Source: Clostridiales bacterium DTU023 (GTDB taxonomy: Bacteria; Bacillota; Clostridia; Saccharofermentanales; DTU023). From it: DNA of 6,830 nucleotides. Position numbers and translations under genes: made by a program. Numbering within the stretch: position 1 is the first letter of the stretch; every line of letters begins with the position of its first letter. The stretch lies in contig LFTF01000025.1 in the NCBI GenBank assembly GCA_001512945.1, positions 18,904 through 25,733 on the forward strand, in the 5' to 3' direction. A model generated the notes under the pieces. It was given only the letters and a program-made list of their open reading frames with translations. It had not been told where the DNA came from and did not search any database. Positions 1-5,148 of this stretch are shown here, one piece after another.

Positions 1-587
1 TCTTTTACTTGGTAGCCAAGCGCTTCGCACATTCGGCGAATTTGACGGTTCAAACCCTGTGTTAAAACGATATGGAATTCACGCTCTCCTGTTTGCCAGA
101 CGCGGCAGGGGAGAGTGACGGTATCAAGAATGTGCACACCCGCAGACATTGTTTTGATAAAGGAATCGGATATGAGTTTGTCAACGCTCACGAAGTACTC
201 TTTTTCATGTCCGTATTCAGTACGGGTAAGCCGATACGCGAGGTCTCCATCATCGGTGAGTAGGATTAGTCCGCGTGAATCGCGGTCAAGCCTGCCGATT
301 GTAAAAACCCGTTTTGGGTAATTGACGAAGGTGATGATGTTATCACGTCGGCGAGGGTTACTGGTACATGTGATTCCCGCAGGTTTATTGAGTGCGAGGA
401 CGACGTGTTCATCAGCCGGAACAGGAGAGATGCGTTTGTTGTCTACCAAAACCACATCAGTTGGAGCGACTTTTTGACCAAGAGATGCCGGCACCTCATT
501 GATGAGGACCCTTCCTTGCGCAATCAGTTCGTCAGCGCGACGGCGGCTACAGACGCCGGAACGAGCGATGTAATGATTGATTCTCAT
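1..587 (-). CDS. rluF: 23S rRNA pseudouridine synthase, RluF type (C-terminus beyond window)
   Basis: This enzyme isomerises a uridine of 23S rRNA to pseudouridine; E. coli RluF acts on U2604 and also on U35 of tRNA-Tyr. The 195 visible codons begin with an S4 RNA-binding domain (about residues 1-60; MRINHYIARSG followed by CSRRRADELI). The RsuA/RluB/E/F catalytic domain follows, with LNKPAG (67-71 region), the catalytic loop GRLDRDSRGL (99-107, catalytic Asp101) and the RNA-binding motif QGLNRQIRRMCE (177-188). The stretches RDNI, PKRVF and HEKEY around these point to RluF rather than RluB or RsuA. The reading frame is intact and runs off the left edge, so the last part (normally 40-60 residues) is missing. 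I chose ATG 587 because family members start with M-R-(I/L)-N and GGATGG lies 5 nt upstream; an in-frame ATG at 596 would overlap the kinase stop codon. The gene is last in view of the response regulator-kinase operon and is probably translationally coupled. Confidence 0.9.
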   Translation of the reverse strand, partial: MRINHYIARSGVCSRRRADELIAQGRVLINEVPASLGQKVAPTDVVLVDNKRISPVPADEHVVLALNKPAGITCTSNPRRRDNIITFVNYPKRVFTIGRLDRDSRGLILLTDDGDLAYRLTRTEYGHEKEYFVSVDKLISDSFIKTMSAGVHILDTVTLPCRVWQTGEREFHIVLTQGLNRQIRRMCEALGYQVK

Positions 588-588
588 A

Positions 589-2448
589 TTAGCCATCCGT
601 TACATCTTTGAAATCGTCAGGGGTATCGCTGTCATAGACTTCCTTCATGCGAGAAAGTGACCGCAAAACATCATCGGCATAAGGAATGCCAAGCGTAAAG
701 GTTGAGCCGTGCCTTTCGGTGCTCTGAACTGTCAACTCGTAGCCAAGCTGTTCGGAAATTTCGTGAGCAATGGACAGACCAAGGCCGGTACCGGGGTCTT
801 TATGCGCTTTGTCCTCTTTGTAAAAACGATCAAAGACGTGATCGAGGTCCTCAGCGTCAATGCCAACGCCTGTGTCTTCAACTGATACAGAAGCTGTGTC
901 AGATTGTTGGGCAATCCTGAGCGTTATGATGCCGCCTGATGGCGTAAATTTCATAGCGTTATCGATCAGAATCACAAGAATCTGCTCAATGCGATCTGAA
1001 TTTCCCCAAACAAGAGGAAAATCTTTCTCAAGCCCTTCGACTCGCAGTGAGAGTTCATGGTCTGCAATGATGGCAGAAAAGTTATCTGACACACCTCGAA
1101 TGATGTCGAGCAAGCTAACCGGCTTCTGCTCAATCGGTGTGCTTGCTGCCTGCAGGCGGGAGAGTTCCAACATGTCGTTAATCAATCGGGACAGTCGTAG
1201 TGTTTCACGCAAGAGGATTTCGTGATAACGCTTTTGATCCTCCGGTGAAACTACCATGCCTTCTGTCAAGGGTTCGAGCAGGCCGCGCATAGCCGTGAGG
1301 GGGGTTCGCAACTCATGCGATACATTTGCGACGTAATCACGTCGCGTCTGTTCCAACCGTTCCGCCTGTGTAATATCGCGAAAAAGCCCCACTGCGCCAC
1401 TGACAGTTTGCTGCTTAGTCAGAAGTGGTGTAATCACGACCTGGATTTGTCTGTGATCTTTGGTAATCACACATGACACTGTGTTCTTTGCCTCCATAGC
1501 TTGGTCAAAGAAGTGATTGATGCGGCTACCTTGTAAAAAGCTTTCCGGTGTTGTTTTATCCTGATATTTCTTATCAAGACCGAATACTTCGAAAATTCGG
1601 TTATTGTACTCGGTTATTTCTCCCTTACGGTTGATGGCGACGATGCCTTCACCGATTCCGTCGATAATCTGTTTGAGACGAATGGCCTGATCACTTAATT
1701 GCTGAAACGATTCTGACAAATCCTCCGCCATTTTGTTGATCGTACGGGCAAGATCCCCAATTTCACCTTCTTGCGTTTCATCTGCACGCCGGGAAAAATC
1801 ACCCTGGCTCATGGCCAGGGTCACGACCCGCATAGATTCAAGCGGGCGAACAATACGGAAGGCCGCAATGATCACAGGAATGATCATAATGACGAGCACA
1901 ATCAGTGAAGAAGTAAGTAGAGCGAAATTAAGACTTTGGATGCCTGCATTCATTTCCTTTGATGGCTGAACAAAAATGGTCGATCCAACCCGAGTTCCCG
2001 CTCTGTCTTCAATCGGTACAGAGAGAATAAGGAAATTATCTCCCGCGACGGGCAGTCTGTAACGGCTAAGACGGTGTGTGCCCTTATCTTGAAACAGGGA
2101 CGCATGCTCTTTCAAGACGATATTGGACAATTCATCCGCTTGGGCAACCAGCTGTTCTGGCAATTGTGTGTGCTGGCGAATATGTCCGGCATCATCGACG
2201 ATGTAAATCCAATTCCCGAAAAGCTCGTGCGAGTGCTCGATCAGATCGAGGCAGAAGGTAGTGCCGGCTTCCGCATCGAATATGCTCTGAGAAATCAGAT
2301 GAGCGCGTGGCAAGAGTTCTCTCGCTTTTATACGTGTAAAGACAGGGTTTGCTACGAAACTATAGAAAACAGCGGTCAGGATTGTCCATAACATAATGGC
2401 AGCAATCAATAATAGAAAGATTCTCCGTACAAGGAAACGATTTTTCAT
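589..2448 (-). CDS. Membrane sensor histidine kinase (HAMP-PAS-HisKA-HATPase)
   Basis: This is the sensor of a two-component system: it autophosphorylates on His and passes the phosphate to the adjacent regulator. Numbered from ATG 2448 (619 aa), it has a basic N-terminus, membrane helix 1 (about 8-31), an extracytoplasmic sensor region (about 35-172) without a recognisable ligand motif, and helix 2 (about 176-198). HAMP (200-252), PAS (257-362) and HisKA (368-434) follow, with phosphoacceptor His378 in NVSHELRTPL. The ATPase domain (480-590) has N-box Asn497, G1 box DTGVGI, F box FDRFY and G2 box GTGLGL. All catalytic motifs are present, so it should be active. A 30-residue acidic tail (VYDSDTPDDFKDVTDG) follows the ATPase domain. 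The domain order matches PhoR/WalK-type kinases, but the stimulus cannot be told from sequence. A GTG at 2457, overlapping the regulator's stop by one base, is an alternative start. Neither start has a clear Shine-Dalgarno, so coupling to the upstream gene is likely. Confidence 0.93.
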   Translation of the reverse strand: MKNRFLVRRIFLLLIAAIMLWTILTAVFYSFVANPVFTRIKARELLPRAHLISQSIFDAEAGTTFCLDLIEHSHELFGNWIYIVDDAGHIRQHTQLPEQLVAQADELSNIVLKEHASLFQDKGTHRLSRYRLPVAGDNFLILSVPIEDRAGTRVGSTIFVQPSKEMNAGIQSLNFALLTSSLIVLVIMIIPVIIAAFRIVRPLESMRVVTLAMSQGDFSRRADETQEGEIGDLARTINKMAEDLSESFQQLSDQAIRLKQIIDGIGEGIVAINRKGEITEYNNRIFEVFGLDKKYQDKTTPESFLQGSRINHFFDQAMEAKNTVSCVITKDHRQIQVVITPLLTKQQTVSGAVGLFRDITQAERLEQTRRDYVANVSHELRTPLTAMRGLLEPLTEGMVVSPEDQKRYHEILLRETLRLSRLINDMLELSRLQAASTPIEQKPVSLLDIIRGVSDNFSAIIADHELSLRVEGLEKDFPLVWGNSDRIEQILVILIDNAMKFTPSGGIITLRIAQQSDTASVSVEDTGVGIDAEDLDHVFDRFYKEDKAHKDPGTGLGLSIAHEISEQLGYELTVQSTERHGSTFTLGIPYADDVLRSLSRMKEVYDSDTPDDFKDVTDG

Positions 2449-2456
2449 CGGTGACA

Positions 2457-3152
2457 CTAAGCAGAAGCTTCAAACTTGTACCCGACGCCGTAGACAGTAA
2501 TCAAACCATATTTTGGGTTATCGCTGTCAATTTTTTGCCGGATGCGCTTGATATGCGTATCGACCGTGCGTGTATCTCCGAAGTAATCGTATCCCCATAC
2601 TTTGGACAGGATCTGTTCGCGGTCCAAAACCTGCCCGGCATGTGAAGCTAGGAGATACAAAATCTCAACTTCCTTGGGAGTAAAGGCCACCACTTCGTTG
2701 TTAACTTTAACCTGATAATTGTCGAGATTGATTTCCAGACCTTCAAATCGCAATATAGAAGGCGTATGGCCGGCTTCCGTATCGTGTATACGGCGAAAAA
2801 CTGCCTTGATTCTCGCGATTACCTCTCTGGGGCTGAATGGTTTGACAATGTAATCATCTGCTCCCAGCTCAAGACCAAGGACGCGGTCAATTTCTTCGCC
2901 TTTGGCGGTCAGCATAATGATCGGTACATTGCTGGTTTTCCTGATTGCGCGACACACATCCGTGCCGGACATTTTCGGCATCATCAGATCGAGTATGATC
3001 AGATCGGGTTTGTCATGGAGCGCCATCTCAAGCGCCTCTTGACCATCATACGCGGAAGAATAAGGAAAGTTTTCCGCGTTCAGGTAAAGACCAAGCGATT
3101 CGTGAACGACAGGATCGTCATCGCAGATAAGAATATGAGGCGTTGTTGACAT
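2457..3152 (-). CDS. OmpR/PhoB-family response regulator
   Basis: This is a cytoplasmic DNA-binding partner of the following kinase. The 231-residue chain is the normal length for the family. The receiver domain (about 5-120) shows the acidic pocket DDD (11-13), phosphoacceptor Asp55 in LIILDLMMPK, the switch residue Thr82 (MLTAKGE) and Lys104 in YIVKPFSPRE. The winged-helix effector domain (about 133-229) shows FTPKEVEILYLL, the recognition-helix region DTRTVDTHIKRIRQKI and the C-terminal hairpin VYGVGYKF. I chose ATG 3152 because GGGAGG (3158-3163) lies 5 nt upstream and the protein then starts directly at the receiver fold. A longer in-frame start at 3191 would add 13 unconserved residues and lie at the expected transcription start. 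It is the first gene of the leftward operon. The sequence resembles ResD/WalR/PhoP-type regulators generally, but I do not assign an orthologue. Confidence 0.94.
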   Translation of the reverse strand: MSTTPHILICDDDPVVHESLGLYLNAENFPYSSAYDGQEALEMALHDKPDLIILDLMMPKMSGTDVCRAIRKTSNVPIIMLTAKGEEIDRVLGLELGADDYIVKPFSPREVIARIKAVFRRIHDTEAGHTPSILRFEGLEINLDNYQVKVNNEVVAFTPKEVEILYLLASHAGQVLDREQILSKVWGYDYFGDTRTVDTHIKRIRQKIDSDNPKYGLITVYGVGYKFEASA

Positions 3153-3193
3153 GGATACCTCCCAGATATTAATAGGCAAATAGTTATACATCT

Positions 3194-3221
3194 ATTATAT
3201 CTCAATGCGTGTGCCTGGCAA
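3194..3221 (-). promoter_or_regulatory. Promoter of the two-component/rluF operon
   Basis: On the minus strand, TTGCCA (3221-3216) is followed after 16 bp by a perfect TATAAT (3199-3194). Transcription would start near 3187 and leave a leader of about 35 nt before ATG 3152, with GGGAGG inside it. The spacing and position fit a housekeeping sigma-A promoter. A TTGACC further upstream (24 bp from the -10) is too far to be the -35 box. Confidence 0.7.
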
Positions 3222-3279
3222 TCGGTCAAAATTAAAACTATTATGCGTCACCCGATTGCAGACATGTTATTCTTGTTTT

Positions 3280-4044
3280 ATGACAAATTTTCAAGTTCCT
3301 GACATTATTTATGAAGATAATCACATCTTGGTTGCGGTGAAACCTCCCGGCATGCTTTCGCAGGCTGACCGGACGGCAGCCCCTGACATTCTAAGCCTCC
3401 TGAAACGAGACCTCGCCATCAGATTTGGCAAGCTGGGTGAGGCTTACCTGGGACTTGTCCATAGATTGGACCGTCCGACCAGCGGACTTATGGTATTCGC
3501 AAAGACATCGAAAGCGGCGGCCCGGCTGTCAGAATCTTTTCGGACGCGCGAAGTCAGAAAACTCTATCTGGCCGTTACAAGAGGGATTCCTGACATCAAC
3601 CAAGGCGTGATGAAGGATTTTCTTTCGAAGAAGGAGTCTGAAGGTCGGGTTCAAGTGGGCGATGATGTTAAGGACGGGTACCATGCGGAACTGTCCTGGG
3701 AGGTAATCTTCCGAGATCAGGGGCGGGGAGAGGGACTCCTTGTGATTGATCTTATCACCGGACGCCGTCACCAAATCCGCGCCCAGATGGCTGCGCACGA
3801 TCTTCCTATACTAGGTGACCGCAGGTACGGGCTGATGGATGCGCGCGACCTTGAAGTTCCGACTGTGGCGCTTCACGCCTATGGGCTGTCGTTTCTTCAT
3901 CCGGTTCGCAAAGAGACTATGACATTCTATGTGGCCCCCTCTATCAATCCTTCTTTTGCAGAGGAGCACCTAAAATCATTGACGTATACGAAAATACAAA
4001 TGAAAATACCACCCGCACATGATTTTACCGGACTGAATCTATAA
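3280..4044 (+). CDS. RluA-family pseudouridine synthase, no S4 domain
   Basis: This enzyme isomerises uridine to pseudouridine in rRNA or tRNA; the target cannot be assigned. The 254-residue chain opens with IIYEDNHILVAVKPPGM, the usual start of the RluA catalytic domain. It carries the catalytic loop HRLDRPTSGLMVFAK (61-75, catalytic Asp64), KLYLAV (94-99), the conserved TGRRHQIRAQMA (160-171), LGDRRYG (178-184) and the closing LHAYGLSFLHP (198-208). There is no N-terminal S4 domain, as in the short RluA/TruC-like subgroup. I chose ATG 3280 because the recognisable fold begins there; an in-frame ATG at 3205 would add 25 residues with no family resemblance. No Shine-Dalgarno precedes 3280, which is unusual next to the GGAGG sites of its neighbours. 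The gene is divergent from the regulator operon and converges on the tRNA cluster without an obvious terminator of its own. Confidence 0.9.
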   Translation: MTNFQVPDIIYEDNHILVAVKPPGMLSQADRTAAPDILSLLKRDLAIRFGKLGEAYLGLVHRLDRPTSGLMVFAKTSKAAARLSESFRTREVRKLYLAVTRGIPDINQGVMKDFLSKKESEGRVQVGDDVKDGYHAELSWEVIFRDQGRGEGLLVIDLITGRRHQIRAQMAAHDLPILGDRRYGLMDARDLEVPTVALHAYGLSFLHPVRKETMTFYVAPSINPSFAEEHLKSLTYTKIQMKIPPAHDFTGLNL

Positions 4045-4096
4045 AGCGGAGCGAAAACGCGACTACTTATTAAAAGTGTTTTGAGGGCTACGTGTG

Positions 4097-4138
4097 CAAA
4101 AAGAAGCACCCAACCTTACTATTAAAGATTGAGTGCTT
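4097..4138 (-). terminator. Intrinsic terminator of the Met-Tyr-Leu tRNA operon
   Basis: Read on the minus strand, a 14-bp stem (4138-4125 pairing with 4117-4104, with a few G-T pairs) closes a 7-nt loop and is followed by CTTTTTG. It starts 3 nt after the CCA end of tRNA-Leu, so it closes the leftward tRNA transcript. Confidence 0.88.
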
Positions 4139-4141
4139 AGC

Positions 4142-4228
4142 TGGTGCCGGTGGCCGGACTCGAACCGGCACGGGGATTCCCCCATCGCATTTTGAGTGCG
4201 ACACGTCTGCCAATTCCATCACACCGAC
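4142..4228 (-). tRNA. tRNA-Leu (anticodon CAA)
   Basis: The 87-nt gene reads UUG codons. The acceptor arms GTCGGTG and CACCGGC pair over 7 bp with one G-T pair, and a CCA end is encoded (4144-4142). The anticodon stem TCGCA/TGCGA encloses the loop CTCAAAA, with CAA at 4194-4192. The long variable arm between anticodon and T arms (GGGGGAATCCCC region) is diagnostic of a class II tRNA, and the T loop is TTCGAGT. It is the last gene of the leftward tRNA transcript and is separated from tRNA-Tyr by a strong hairpin. Confidence 0.96.
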
Positions 4229-4239
4229 TAGTTTCTTAT

Positions 4240-4266
4240 AAAAGGATCGCCCGCTGTGGGCGATCC
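4240..4266 (-). other. Terminator-like hairpin between tRNA-Tyr and tRNA-Leu
   Basis: A perfect 9-bp stem (GGATCGCCC at 4244-4252 with its complement at 4258-4266) closes a 5-nt loop. On the minus strand it is followed by TTTTATAAG. The stem is GC-rich but the U tract has only four residues. It may be a leaky terminator that lowers tRNA-Leu output, or a stem that guides precursor cleavage. No promoter for tRNA-Leu fits in the 15 bp that remain. Confidence 0.6.
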
Positions 4267-4275
4267 ATCTGACAA

Positions 4276-4360
4276 TGGTGGGGGAGAGTGGATTCGAACC
4301 ACCGAAGTCGTTGACAACAGATTTACAGTCTGCCCCCTTTAGCCGCTCGGGAACTCCCCC
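4276..4360 (-). tRNA. tRNA-Tyr (anticodon GTA)
   Basis: The 85-nt class II tRNA has acceptor arms GGGGGAG and CTCCCCC (7 perfect pairs) followed by ACCA. The anticodon stem CAGA/TCTG encloses the loop CTGTAAA, with GTA at 4326-4324. A long variable arm precedes the T arm, whose loop is TTCGAAT. It is the middle gene of the leftward tRNA operon, 14 bp from tRNA-Met. Its U35 is a known second target of RluF in E. coli, and an RluF-type gene lies in this window. Confidence 0.96.
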
Positions 4361-4374
4361 ATTGTTCGTCATCA

Positions 4375-4451
4375 TGGTGGGCCATCAGGGACTTGAACCC
4401 CGGACCGACCGGTTATGAGCCGGCTGCTCTGACCAACTGAGCTAATGGCCC
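4375..4451 (-). tRNA. tRNA-Met (anticodon CAT), probably elongator
   Basis: The 77-nt gene has acceptor arms GGGCCAT/ATGGCCC (7 bp) followed by ACCA, a D arm GCTC-AGTTGGTCA-GAGC, and an anticodon stem CCGG/CCGG around CTCATAA (CAT at 4417-4415). The first base pair is G-C and the anticodon stem lacks the three G-C pairs arranged as in an initiator, so it is not tRNA-fMet. CAT is also the gene anticodon of the lysidine-modified tRNA-Ile2, which I cannot exclude, but the anticodon and T arms look like clostridial elongator tRNA-Met as I recall it. It is the first gene of the leftward operon. Confidence 0.9.
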
Positions 4452-4475
4452 TTTTACCTTGAACGGCGCCCAGTG

Positions 4476-4505
4476 ATTATAAGAAACGATTGTCCTACTT
4501 GTCAA
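4476..4505 (-). promoter_or_regulatory. Promoter of the Met-Tyr-Leu tRNA operon
   Basis: On the minus strand, a perfect TTGACA (4505-4500) and a perfect TATAAT (4481-4476) are 18 bp apart. Transcription would start near 4469, giving a leader of about 18 nt before tRNA-Met. The bases after the -10 box are GC-rich (CACTGGGCGCC), as in many stable-RNA promoters. Confidence 0.85.
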
Positions 4506-4515
4506 GGGGTAGCAG

Positions 4516-4544
4516 TTGACGATTACGAATCAACTCTATATGAT
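4516..4544 (+). promoter_or_regulatory. Promoter of tRNA-Pro
   Basis: TTGACG (4516-4521) and TATGAT (4539-4544) are separated by 17 bp. The expected start near 4551 lies a couple of bases before the mature tRNA. Its -35 box is only 10 bp from that of the opposite tRNA promoter, so the two are back to back. Confidence 0.82.
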
Positions 4545-4552
4545 GATGTTCG

Positions 4553-4628
4553 CGAGGTGTGGCGCAGTTGGTAGCGCGCTTGCTTTGGGAGCAAGAAGCC
4601 GCAGGTTCAAGTCCTGTCACCTCGACCA
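4553..4628 (+). tRNA. tRNA-Pro (anticodon TGG)
   Basis: The 76-nt gene has acceptor arms CGAGGTG/CACCTCG (7 bp) followed by ACCA, a D arm GCGC-AGTTGGTA-GCGC, and an anticodon stem CTTGC/GCAAG around TTTGGGA (TGG at 4586-4588). The T arm is GCAGG/CCTGT with loop TTCAAGT. With a UGG anticodon it can read most or all CCN codons. It is a single-gene transcript with its own promoter and terminator. Confidence 0.97.
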
Positions 4629-4637
4629 GTTCTATAG

Positions 4638-4697
4638 CCACCTTCTGGAAGAATTAGTTCTCCCAAAAGGTGGTTTCTATTTGCCCCTATTTTTTTA
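4638..4697 (+). terminator. Intrinsic terminator after tRNA-Pro
   Basis: CCACCTT (4638-4644) pairs with AAGGTGG (4667-4673). An inner helix of GGA-GAA with TTCTCC (one bulged A) extends it into a long hairpin. TTTCTATTT and, slightly further on, a run of seven T follow. It begins 9 nt after the tRNA CCA end. Confidence 0.82.
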
Positions 4698-4752
4698 AAA
4701 TATGATTCTGATCTTTTAGATTAAAAGCAAATTTCCTATTTTTTTTAATTTA

Positions 4753-4768
4753 AAATCTCATGTATAAT
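4753..4768 (+). repeat. Duplicated 16-mer containing TATAAT, copy 1
   Basis: AAATCTCATGTATAAT recurs at 5006-5021 with one mismatch (A to G at the eighth base). Each copy ends in a perfect -10-like TATAAT, but no good -35 box lies 16-18 bp upstream of either (this copy has only a T run there). Confidence 0.6.
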
Positions 4769-4984
4769 ATGGAAGATACAATTTACTCGGCAGCAAAAGG
4801 TGTTGGATGATGGATTGGATTTGTGAAGCATCAAATACACGATTAATCTGTCTAAACAAAAATATTGTAAGGAGGATTCGCGGACACGATAGAAACATAA
4901 TGAGGTAGACGGGGAGTGTGCCGGAAATGTTCAAAACTGTGTTGATCACTTTTGCTTGAGAATAGAATTAAAATACCAGACATT

Positions 4985-5039
4985 CACTTCTCTGGCATCT
5001 TGACCAAATCTCGTGTATAATGGCTTTGAAAGAGAAGTG
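4985..5039. repeat. 9-bp inverted repeat flanking a TATAAT box
   Basis: CACTTCTCT (4985-4993) is the exact reverse complement of AGAGAAGTG (5031-5039). The arms are 37 bp apart and enclose the second copy of the 16-mer with TATAAT at 5016-5021. The placement would suit a pair of operator half-sites around a promoter; chance is not excluded. Confidence 0.45.
5006..5021 (+). repeat. Duplicated 16-mer containing TATAAT, copy 2
   Basis: AAATCTCGTGTATAAT matches 15 of 16 bases of copy 1 at 4753-4768. If its TATAAT is a promoter, transcription would start near 5028 and give the lipoprotein gene a leader of about 120 nt. The nearby TTGACC (5000-5005) is only 10 bp away, too close to serve as a -35 box. 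AAATCTC occurs a third time at 5079-5085, just ahead of TACAAT. Confidence 0.6.
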
Positions 5040-5065
5040 TGCATAAGCTATGCATAACTGCATAA
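5040..5065. repeat. Three TGCATAA heptamers upstream of the lipoprotein promoter
   Basis: TGCATAA occurs at 5040-5046, 5051-5057 and 5059-5065. The first copy also forms a small palindrome, TGCATA-AGC-TATGCA (5040-5054). The cluster ends two bases before the candidate -35 box at 5068, a position typical for an activator or repressor site. The binding protein is unknown. Confidence 0.5.
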
Positions 5066-5067
5066 AC

Positions 5068-5096
5068 TTGCAGACATCAAATCTCTTTGTTACAAT
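5068..5096 (+). promoter_or_regulatory. Candidate promoter of the substrate-binding lipoprotein gene
   Basis: TTGCAG (5068-5073) and TACAAT (5091-5096) are separated by 17 bp. Transcription would start near 5103, about 46 nt ahead of the ATG at 5149. It is the best-spaced promoter in the region; the TATAAT at 5016 is an alternative or second start. Confidence 0.55.
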
Positions 5097-5104
5097 GCTG
5101 GAAA

Positions 5105-5126
5105 GTGTACATATAAGATATTACAC
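5105..5126 (+). other. Hairpin/palindrome at the 5' end of the lipoprotein leader
   Basis: GTGTA (5105-5109) pairs with TACAC (5122-5126), and ATAT (5111-5114) with ATAT (5118-5121). This gives a 9-bp stem with one bulged C and the loop AAG. It starts two bases after the predicted transcription start and ends 10 nt before the GGAGG. It could stabilise the mRNA 5' end or be an operator. Confidence 0.45.
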
Positions 5127-5148
5127 AATTCGCAATGGAGGAAAAAGA

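Larger units (their letters stand above)
4698..5067. other. AT-rich intergenic region without a convincing gene
   Basis: No open frame here resembles a known protein. An ATG at 4807 opens a 33-codon basic frame (to 4908) with only a weak AAAGG ahead of it. A minus-strand frame of 63 codons (4758-4949) starts with GTG and has no ribosome site. A strong TAAGGAGG (4868-4875) has no usable start codon behind it and may be the relic of a lost gene. The region also holds CTTTTA-GAT-TAAAAG (4713-4727), two TATAAT boxes (4763-4768, 5016-5021) and the repeats listed separately. A small RNA is possible but not shown. Confidence 0.5.

Noticed and set aside
860..1225. A 121-codon plus-strand frame
   Set aside because: Antisense shadow of the kinase ATPase and HisKA regions, whose motifs are intact on the other strand.
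2766..3149. A 127-codon plus-strand frame
   Set aside because: Antisense shadow of the response regulator receiver domain.
3153..3191. N-terminal extension of the response regulator to 3191
   Set aside because: GGGAGG is placed for ATG 3152, and the longer start coincides with the predicted transcription start.
4088..4375. A 95-codon minus-strand frame across tRNA-Tyr and tRNA-Leu (contains GGVPERLKGADCKS)
   Set aside because: This is the familiar false translation of tRNA genes; both tRNAs fold completely and explain the sequence.
4516..4698. A 60-codon plus-strand frame across tRNA-Pro
   Set aside because: It begins inside the tRNA promoter and translates the tRNA and its terminator; no ribosome site.
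4713..4727. CTTTTA-GAT-TAAAAG inverted repeat as a second terminator
   Set aside because: The stem is short and AT-only apart from one pair, and the T run starts several bases too late.
4758..4949. A 63-codon minus-strand hydrophobic frame
   Set aside because: GTG start with no Shine-Dalgarno, no recognisable family, and it runs into promoter-like DNA.
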